From Bryobacterales bacterium (lineage in GTDB: Bacteria > Acidobacteriota > Terriglobia > Bryobacterales > Bryobacteraceae): a stretch of 5,195 nucleotides of DNA. Location: positions 1-5,195 of the forward strand of contig SHUN01000272.1 in assembly GCA_009697495.1 (NCBI GenBank). The letters are read 5' to 3'. A model generated the notes under the pieces. That model did no database searches, had not been told where the DNA came from, and saw only the letters and a program-made list of their open reading frames with translations. Below are positions 1-5,195 of this stretch, piece after piece. The translations under genes were made by a program, and so were the position numbers. Each line of letters starts with the position of its first letter. Position 1 is the first letter of the stretch.

Positions 1-1
1 G

Positions 2-181
2 AACCTGACCTACATGCTCGGCTACGATGACTGGAACGTGCGCGACGCGAATTGGAAGAAATTCCTGGCCCACCCGGATTGGATCAAGCTCCGGGCCACA
101 CCGGGCTGGAGCGACGCCGAAATCGTCTCTAACATTTCCAGCATGTTCCTCCGCGCGCTGCCGTTTTCGCCTGTTCGCTAG
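2..181 (+). CDS. NIPSNAP family protein, C-terminal part (5' truncated by window)
   Basis: The frame is open from the first full codon at base 2 to a TAG at 179-181, giving the last 59 residues of a protein. The tail reads LTYMLGYDDW, then a segment with NWKKFLAHPDWIKL, and ends FLRALPFSPVR. This is the usual C-terminal pattern of NIPSNAP-domain proteins: a Tyr/Leu-rich beta strand, a Trp/Phe helix of the form W..F..HPDW, and a final 'S.FLRPLPFSPL'-like end. These are small dimeric alpha/beta-barrel-like proteins of mostly unknown biochemical role, common in Acidobacteriota, often predicted to be secreted. The N-terminus is outside the window, so neither length nor a signal peptide can be judged. 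The next gene starts 38 bp downstream with its own promoter-like sequence. The family call is by recognition of the motif pattern; function is unknown. Confidence 0.75.
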   Translation, partial: NLTYMLGYDDWNVRDANWKKFLAHPDWIKLRATPGWSDAEIVSNISSMFLRALPFSPVR

Positions 182-185
182 GGCA

Positions 186-196
186 TGGCATATAAT
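186..196 (+). promoter_or_regulatory. Putative -10 promoter element (TATAAT) for the dehydrogenase gene
   Basis: A perfect TATAAT lies at 191-196, preceded by TGGCA at 186-190, in the 38-bp gap between the NIPSNAP stop and the dehydrogenase start. Transcription would begin near base 203, leaving a leader of about 17 nt that includes the ribosome binding site. No convincing -35 hexamer is present 15-18 bp upstream, where the NIPSNAP coding end lies, and the TGn of an extended -10 is absent. A similar TGGCATAT(T)A sequence precedes the receptor gene at 4197-4207. Confidence 0.45.
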
Positions 197-206
197 CACT
201 GCTTTC

Positions 207-211
207 GGGAG
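207..211 (+). promoter_or_regulatory. Ribosome binding site supporting the GTG start at 220
   Basis: GGGAG at 207-211, within a purine-rich run GGGAGAAGAAA, sits 8 nt before the GTG at 220-222. This spacing is near ideal and decides the start codon: the GTG is followed directly by a signal peptide with two early basic residues, and no ATG in the same frame lies nearby. Confidence 0.65.
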
Positions 212-219
212 AAGAAATC

Positions 220-2037
220 GTGAAGAGAAATTTCGCAATCATTGGCGGTCTGCTGGCCGGCGCCGCGCTGCTCTGGGCCGCCACCGGACCCCGCGTTCCG
301 GCCACTGTTCAGGAGGTGGCCGAGCCCGGCGGCGTACTGCCCGGTAATCCGAAGATCGCCCTCGTAAAAGTCGCCGATGGCTTTGCCGACCCCACCAATG
401 TGGCCAACGCCAACGACGGTACCGGCCGCCTTTTCGTCACCGAGCGCATTGGCCGCATTCGCGTTGTCCTGAAGAACGGTACCGTCCAGAAGGAGCCGTT
501 CCTGGATCTGACAAACATCAATCCGCTCGGCACCGACGTCCAGACCGGTTTCGTCGAACAGGGGCTCTATTCCGTCGCGTTCCATCCGAAATTCAAGCAA
601 AACGGTTATTTTTACGTCCACTACGCCTCGCTCCCGTTCAACGGCGATGGCTTGATTGTCCGCTTTCAGGTGGACAAGAATAACCCGAGATTCCTGACGC
701 CGGAGCGCACCAGGCAGACTTCCAAAGTCATCATGCGAATGGCGCGGCCCTACTATAACCACAACGGCGGTCAGATTGAATTCGGCCCCGATGGCTATCT
801 CTATATTTCCTCCGGCGACGGCGGCTGGGAGGGCGATCCGCTGGAGGCCGGCCAGGACTTGAGCACGCTTCTCGGCAAGATGCTGCGCGTCGACGTCAAT
901 ACGGAGGACGACCGGATTCCTTATAAAATTCCGCCGTCGAATCCCTTTGCCACCGCCGCGAAAGAGCAGTTAATGTCGCTGTTTGGCATCTCCGAAGTGG
1001 ATTTCGCCAAGATCAAGACCAGAAGCAAACCTGAGATATGGGCGTTCGGCCTGCGCAATCCTTACGAGTTTTCGTTCGACTTGAAAACCGGCGATTTGTA
1101 CATCGCCGATGTCGGCCAGAATCATTGGGAAGAGATCGACTTCCAGCCCGCGTCGTCCAAGGGCGGCGAGAATTATGGCTGGTCGCGGGTCAACGGCACC
1201 AAGTGTTTCCCGATGACCGGGCCCGACGATAAATGTGGAATCATCGGCACGTTGCCGGCCGCGCAGTATCCGCATGAGATTCCGTATCCGGGCGCCGCGC
1301 CGTTGAAGGGCGGGCACGGCTGCTCGGTGGAAGGATTGGGTGTCGCCAACTACGGCGGAATGAAGGGCGTCTATCTGGTAGGCGACTGGTGTTCCGGGCG
1401 CGTTTTCGGCATGGGCTGGAATGGCGATAAATGGATTCTTCAGGAACTGGCGCATACCAATTTGCAATTCACCGCTGGCGGTTATGACGAGAACGGCTAC
1501 GTGATGGCCGTGAACTGTAACTGCTTCTATACTTCCGATAAAGGTGCGACGGGCAACCCTCCGGGCGCGCTGTGGCGCGTGATGCCGGTCAACGAAGTTC
1601 CTCGCGGCGCGGAGACGGCGCGGACGGCATCGGCGCCGGTGGAAACGTCGTCCACTGGGCCCTTCCAATTAATGCACCCGCTGGACAACAAGGCGCTGCA
1701 ATTCAACTTGATGGCGAATGACAAAGTGACGGCCGCGGTCGAGCAGTTTCGCAAGGACGGCGTGAACTCCTATAACGGCAACGCCGCGGCAATCGCCGCT
1801 GGCAAACGGGCGTACGGCCAATGGTGCGCGAGCTGCCATTTGCCTGATGCGACCGGCCGCATGGGCTCTAATCTGATCGATGCGCAAGTGACCTATCCGC
1901 GCGTGAAGACCGATGCCGGTTTCTTCGAAGTCGTCTATGCCGGCGCCACCGGGGCTATGCAGTCGTTCGGCAACCGGGTGGCGCAGGATGACATTTTGAG
2001 GATCAACGCCTACGTCAATAGTTTGAAGAAAAAGTAA
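220..2037 (+). CDS. PQQ-type glucose/sorbosone dehydrogenase fused to C-terminal cytochrome c
   Basis: This 605-residue exported protein is predicted to oxidise a sugar or related alcohol/aldose in the periplasm with PQQ and pass electrons to its own haem. A signal peptide occupies residues 1-22 or so (KR, then a hydrophobic run ending WAAT). The glucose/sorbosone dehydrogenase six-bladed propeller spans about 45-455: H181 in NHNGG matches the catalytic His144 of Acinetobacter soluble glucose dehydrogenase, R279-N280 in GLRNP match its PQQ-contacting Arg228-Asn229, and IADVGQNHWEEID is the typical following strand. A Pro/Ala/Thr/Ser-containing linker of about 70 residues leads to a cytochrome c domain (about 525-605) with CASCH at 536-540 and M580 as candidate distal haem ligand. 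Unusual points are an insertion at about 245-268 and six extra cysteines between 329 and 435. It is the only gene between its promoter-like box and the palindrome at 2041. The substrate cannot be read from the sequence, and no PQQ synthesis genes are in view. Confidence 0.9.
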   Translation: MKRNFAIIGGLLAGAALLWAATGPRVPATVQEVAEPGGVLPGNPKIALVKVADGFADPTNVANANDGTGRLFVTERIGRIRVVLKNGTVQKEPFLDLTNINPLGTDVQTGFVEQGLYSVAFHPKFKQNGYFYVHYASLPFNGDGLIVRFQVDKNNPRFLTPERTRQTSKVIMRMARPYYNHNGGQIEFGPDGYLYISSGDGGWEGDPLEAGQDLSTLLGKMLRVDVNTEDDRIPYKIPPSNPFATAAKEQLMSLFGISEVDFAKIKTRSKPEIWAFGLRNPYEFSFDLKTGDLYIADVGQNHWEEIDFQPASSKGGENYGWSRVNGTKCFPMTGPDDKCGIIGTLPAAQYPHEIPYPGAAPLKGGHGCSVEGLGVANYGGMKGVYLVGDWCSGRVFGMGWNGDKWILQELAHTNLQFTAGGYDENGYVMAVNCNCFYTSDKGATGNPPGALWRVMPVNEVPRGAETARTASAPVETSSTGPFQLMHPLDNKALQFNLMANDKVTAAVEQFRKDGVNSYNGNAAAIAAGKRAYGQWCASCHLPDATGRMGSNLIDAQVTYPRVKTDAGFFEVVYAGATGAMQSFGNRVAQDDILRINAYVNSLKKK

Positions 2038-2040
2038 GTG

Positions 2041-2079
2041 CCTGTGGAAAAGTGGTGCCTGGCACCACTTTTCCACAGG
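2041..2079. repeat. 19-bp perfect inverted repeat (REP-like palindrome)
   Basis: The left arm cctgtggaaaagtggtgcc (2041-2059) is followed by a single T (2060) and its exact reverse complement (2061-2079). It begins three bases after the TAA of the dehydrogenase gene and is followed by a run of G, not T. As RNA it would form a stem of about 17 bp with a 5-nt loop. The absence of a T-tract argues against a classical intrinsic terminator, although it could still block RNA decay or slow polymerase. Its extragenic position and perfect symmetry resemble a dispersed REP-type or MITE-like palindrome, but only one copy is in this window, so repetition in the genome is inferred. Confidence 0.85.
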
Positions 2080-2118
2080 GGGGGCTTGCTTGGCAGGCTA
2101 GTATGCTCTACTACGAAT

Positions 2119-4134
2119 GTGACGCCCCCGCTTCGGTTCCTGCCCTGCTCACTGATTTTTGGACTCGCCATGGCCGCGCCGCCGCCCAAGAGCGGGATCG
2201 ATGTCGATGCGATCGACAAAACCTGTAAGCCCTGCGATGATTTCTGGCGCTTCGCCAATGGCGCATGGCTGGACAAGAATCCCATTCCCGCCTCTCGCGC
2301 CAACTGGGGCACGATGTCGGTGATGGCTGAAGGCAATCGCGAGCGGCTGCGAGTGATTCTGGAGGCGGCGGCGCTGGCCAAGTCCGCTCCTGGCAGCAAT
2401 GAACAGAAAATCGGCGATTTGTACGGTGCCTGCATGGATACGGGGCGGCGGGAAGCGCTGGGCGTAAAGCCGGTGCAGGCGGAGTTGGACCAGATCGGCA
2501 AAGTGACGACTCGCGAAGAGCTGAAGGCGCTAATGGTCCGATTTCTGAGGAATGGCGACCCGGTGCCGTTTGGTGTGATGGGCGGGCCGGATCTGAAGGA
2601 CACGAGCCGGATAGTCGCTAATGTTTTTGTTGGCGGGACGTCGCTACCGGAGCGGGAATATTACTTCCGCGACGATGAGCGGACGAAGAAGATACGCGAC
2701 GAGTTTGTCGCGCACGTTGAGCGTACTTTGAAGCTGGGCGGTATCGACGCCCCCGGTGCCGGAAAGACGATCCTCGCCTTTGAGACCGAAGCGGCGCGCG
2801 TGACGAAGACCATCGTGGAGCGGCGGGATCCCTATAGCCGCTACAACAAAATGGGGCTGGCGGAATTGAACGCGCTTTCACCGAGTTTTGATTGGGCGCT
2901 GGTTCTGAATACGCTGCAAGTGCCGGCAGGCACGGCGCTGATTGTAAACGATCCGAATGTGGTTCGACACTTTGAAAAAGATCTGGCGGGCGCGCCGTTG
3001 GAGACGTGGAAACTTTGGATGCAATGGCGTGTGTTGAAGTCTGCCGCGTCCCTGCTGACGGACGCCTTGGAGCGGGAAGATTTCGAGTTTGACGATCGTG
3101 TCCTTTCCGGCACGAAGGAGATGTTGCCGCGCTGGATGCGGTGCACGGCCACCGTCGACCGTTCACTGGGGGATGCGTTGGGCGAAGTCTTCGTGAAGAA
3201 ACATTTCCCGCCGGCGGCGAAGAAGCGGATGAATGAGTTGGTGGGGAATGTGCGCGCCGCGCTGCGAGGGGAATTGGAGAACGCGTCGTGGATGGACCCG
3301 GAAACGCGGAAGAACGCGATTGCCAAGCTCAATTCGTTTCAAGCGAAAATCGGCTATCCGGATCGCTGGCGGGATTACTCGAAGGTGACAATCGAGCGGG
3401 CGAATCTGGTGACGAGTTTACGTTCCGCCTCGCTCTCACGCCGGGCCCAGCAACTGGCGAAAATTGGAAGGCCGGTGGACCGGAACGACTGGGGCATGAC
3501 GCCGCCGACGGTGAACGCCTATTACAGTCCGCCGATGAATGAGATCGCCTTTCCGGCGGGCATTTTGCAGCCGCCGATGTTCGACATGGAGGCTGATGAC
3601 GCGGCCAACTACGGCGCCATCGGCGCGGTGATCGGGCACGAAATGGGCCACGGCTTTGACGATCAGGGATCGAAGTTCGATTTCAGCGGCAACCTGAAAA
3701 ACTGGTGGACGGTTTAGGACCGGAAGAAATTCGACGCGCGCGCGCAGTGCGTGATTGACCAGTTCAACACGCTGGATGTGGGCGACAACTTGCGTCATAA
3801 CGGGCGGCTGGTGGTGGGCGAAGCACTGGGAGACCTGGGCGGCGTGGGCATTGCCTACAAGGCGTACAAACGGTCACTGCGGGGCCAGGCGGCGCCGCCC
3901 GCGATTGACGGCTACACCGCCGATCAGCGCTTTTTCCTGGCATTCGCGCGAGTTTGGGGCAGCCAATACCGGCCGGAGGCGCTGCGCATGCAACTGCAGA
4001 CGAATCCCCATCCGGTGTCGCGTTTCCGCGCCAACGGCACGCTGATGAATATCCCGGAATTCCATGACGCTTTCGGATGCAAACCGGGCGACGCGATGGT
4101 CCGTCCGCCGGAAAAGCAGTGCAAGCTCTGGTAG
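2119..4134 (+). pseudogene. M13 family (neprilysin-like) zinc endopeptidase with internal in-frame TAG
   Basis: Read through one TAG at 3715-3717 (codon 533), this frame encodes about 671 residues, a normal M13 length. These are secreted or membrane zinc peptidases acting on peptides outside the cytoplasm. The chosen GTG at 2119 gives a signal peptide (MTPPLRF, hydrophobic run, AMA|A). An upstream GTG at 2038 would translate the palindrome, and the ATG at 2170 would lose the signal; no clear ribosome binding site settles this. The M13 N-domain begins at CKPCDDFW (36-43). The catalytic domain has NAYY at 466-469, HEMGH at 507-511 (zinc ligands H507, H511; catalytic E508), the third ligand E568 and D572 in GEALGDLGG, H631 and R637 (neprilysin His711/Arg717), and C-terminal CKLW. 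The stop separates HEMGH from E568, so a product ending there (532 residues) should be inactive. The frame after the stop is fully conserved, so the lesion is recent, a sequencing error, or tolerated by suppression. Confidence 0.88.
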
Positions 4135-4196
4135 CCCCCCCTTGCATTTGCCCCTGTAACTGTGATTTAACCTAATAAAGCCATGGCGTCATCGCG

Positions 4197-4207
4197 TGGC
4201 ATATTAC
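4197..4207 (+). promoter_or_regulatory. Possible promoter element upstream of the receptor gene
   Basis: TGGCATATTAC at 4197-4207 matches TGGCATATAAT at 186-196 in 9 of 11 positions, and lies 20 nt before the ATG at 4228, against 23 nt for the dehydrogenase gene. TATTAC (4202-4207) is a weaker -10 candidate and no -35 is evident. The rest of the 93-bp gap (4135-4227) holds a C-run just after the peptidase stop, an A/T-rich patch at 4163-4178 and a weak 6-bp hairpin at 4180-4200, but no T-tailed terminator. Confidence 0.25.
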
Positions 4208-4227
4208 TTCACCGTTCCAGGGGCTCT

Positions 4228-5195
4228 ATGAACCGACTAATCGCTTTGCTGTGCCTATCGGCTACGATAGCCGTGGCGCAAATTGGCACTTCCACGCTCA
4301 CCGGCCGCGTCACGGACGCATCCGGCGCGACAGTACCCAACGTTACCGTGAGGGTCGTCCAGAAATCGACGAACTTCACCCAAACGGCAACAACCAATAC
4401 AGACGGTCTTTATCGCGTACTTTCCCTGCAACCGGGGGAATATCGCGTCACCTTCGAAGCCGCCGGCTTCAAGAAGGGTCTCAACGATGCTGTGAACTTG
4501 CGGACGGGCGATACGCTCGCTCTCGACATCGCGATGCAAGTCGGGCAGTTAACGGAATCAGTGGAAGTAACCGGAAGCGCGCAGGCGCTGGAAACGGAGA
4601 CGTCGGCGACGGGCACCGTCGTTACGGGCTCAGTCCTGTATGATCTTCCGCTCTTCCAGCGATTCATCAACTCCACGTTAAACGTGGTTCCGGGAATGAC
4701 CACCAACGGTTATGCCTATGGCGGTAGCCTTGGCAATTACCACTTGGCGGGCTCGCGCGCCGGCGCCATCGGTATTTTTGAAGACGGCGTCAACGGGAAC
4801 GATCAACAGGGCGGTACTGAAACAACGAAGCCGATCCTGAATTCGGTCGCCGAAGTAAAGGTGATCACCACCCTTCCGCCCGCTGAATACGGCCACTCCG
4901 CGGGCGGCGTAATCAGCGCGGTGAAGAAGAGCGGAACGAACGAACTGCACGCCTTGGCTTCCATGTACGGTCGTACGCGCCGCATGCAGCACCGCTTGTT
5001 TTTCGATAGGCTGAGAACCTCTGACCCCACTCCTGGCCGGCCGAACGGCGTCCCGGTGTTCTTCATGATGCCCGACGCCAATATTTCGGGTCCTGTTATC
5101 ATTCCGAAAGTCTACGATGGCCGCAACACGACATTTTTCTTTTTCGGCTTCCAACGGTTGCATGAGAAGAAAGTAGCGCAGGTCGATTCATCGGT
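4228..5195 (+). CDS. Oar-like TonB-dependent receptor with carboxypeptidase-regulatory-like domain (3' truncated by window)
   Basis: The frame is open from ATG at 4228 to the window end (322 full codons). AGGGG at 4219-4223 is a short-spaced ribosome binding site. A signal peptide covers residues 1-17 (MNRLIALL..., cut at AVA|Q18). Residues 22-105 form a carboxypeptidase-regulatory-like/CnaB-type beta-sandwich: STLTGRVTDASGATVPNVTV followed by DGLYRV..LQPGEYRVTFEAAGF. A plug-like domain follows from about 120 to 240, with IFEDGVNGND, AEVKV, and AEYGHSAGGV..AVKKSGTNELH, the signature of Acidobacteriota and myxobacterial Oar-type receptors. The barrel starts near NISGPVIIPKVYDGRNTTFFFFGF. Such proteins reside in the outer membrane and usually exceed 1000 residues, so most of the barrel lies beyond the window. 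They are thought to import or bind large substrates such as oligosaccharides or peptides; the ligand cannot be predicted. The gene is separated from the broken peptidase by 93 bp and probably has its own promoter. Confidence 0.9.
   Translation, partial: MNRLIALLCLSATIAVAQIGTSTLTGRVTDASGATVPNVTVRVVQKSTNFTQTATTNTDGLYRVLSLQPGEYRVTFEAAGFKKGLNDAVNLRTGDTLALDIAMQVGQLTESVEVTGSAQALETETSATGTVVTGSVLYDLPLFQRFINSTLNVVPGMTTNGYAYGGSLGNYHLAGSRAGAIGIFEDGVNGNDQQGGTETTKPILNSVAEVKVITTLPPAEYGHSAGGVISAVKKSGTNELHALASMYGRTRRMQHRLFFDRLRTSDPTPGRPNGVPVFFMMPDANISGPVIIPKVYDGRNTTFFFFGFQRLHEKKVAQVDSS

Noticed and set aside
186..202. Sigma-54 promoter (TGGCA...TGC) before the dehydrogenase gene
   Set aside because: The GG and GC elements are separated by 12 bases rather than the required 10.
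196..762. Long minus-strand open frames opposite the dehydrogenase, peptidase and receptor (for example 196-762, 970-1668, 2010-2603, 4678-5163)
   Set aside because: They lie antisense to clearly homologous genes, have no recognisable domains, and are expected from codon bias in GC-rich DNA.
2041..2090. Palindrome as a standard intrinsic terminator of the dehydrogenase gene
   Set aside because: It is followed by seven G, not by a T-tract; the only T-run is inside the right arm. A role in termination is possible but the canonical form is absent.
2038..2118. Peptidase start at GTG 2038
   Set aside because: It would put the palindrome into the protein and place about 27 non-homologous residues before the signal peptide. 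The GTG at 2119 gives a normal signal peptide.
3751..4134. Separate small gene starting at GTG 3751
   Set aside because: It is in the same frame as the peptidase and encodes the rest of its catalytic domain. No ribosome binding site lies at suitable spacing, and the nearest purine-rich GGAAGAAA is about 20 nt upstream and belongs to the DRKK codons.
3715..4134. Genome-wide reassignment of TAG to an amino acid
   Set aside because: Both the NIPSNAP gene and the peptidase itself end in TAG at the expected family C-termini (179-181 and 4132-4134), so TAG acts as a normal stop here.
4180..4200. Hairpin GCCATG/CGTGGC as terminator after the peptidase
   Set aside because: The stem has only 6 bp including a G-U pair, a 9-nt loop and no T-tract after it.

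Overview
The window looks like chromosomal DNA from an Acidobacteriota bacterium, most likely from the Solibacter/Bryobacter branch. This is inferred from gene content: an Oar-like TonB-dependent receptor with an N-terminal carboxypeptidase-regulatory-like domain, a secreted M13 peptidase, a NIPSNAP protein and a sugar dehydrogenase fused to cytochrome c. No rRNA or other phylogenetic marker is present. The sequence is moderately GC-rich, and all genes lie on the + strand.

Layout: (1) bases 2-181 are the C-terminal end of a NIPSNAP-family protein. (2) Bases 220-2037 are an exported PQQ-type glucose/sorbosone dehydrogenase with a C-terminal c-type cytochrome domain, preceded by a TATAAT box and a good ribosome binding site. 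(3) Bases 2041-2079 are a 19-bp perfect inverted repeat starting three bases after the dehydrogenase stop codon. (4) Bases 2119-4134 are a full-length M13 (neprilysin-like) zinc peptidase reading frame broken by one in-frame TAG at 3715-3717. The stop lies between the HExxH motif and the third zinc ligand, while the 139 codons after it remain conserved in the same frame. (5) Bases 4228-5195 are the N-terminal part of an Oar-like TonB-dependent receptor that runs off the window.

The dehydrogenase, peptidase and receptor all carry export signals, so the region encodes cell-envelope functions: periplasmic sugar oxidation feeding electrons to a cytochrome, extracytoplasmic peptide cleavage, and outer-membrane uptake. 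Intergenic gaps of 38, 81 and 93 bp, with promoter-like -10 elements in two of them, suggest mostly separate transcription units; joint function is not demonstrated. There is no CRISPR array, RNA gene, insertion sequence or defence system here. The most notable points are the interrupted peptidase gene and the long palindrome. No gap without a gene exceeds 100 bp.
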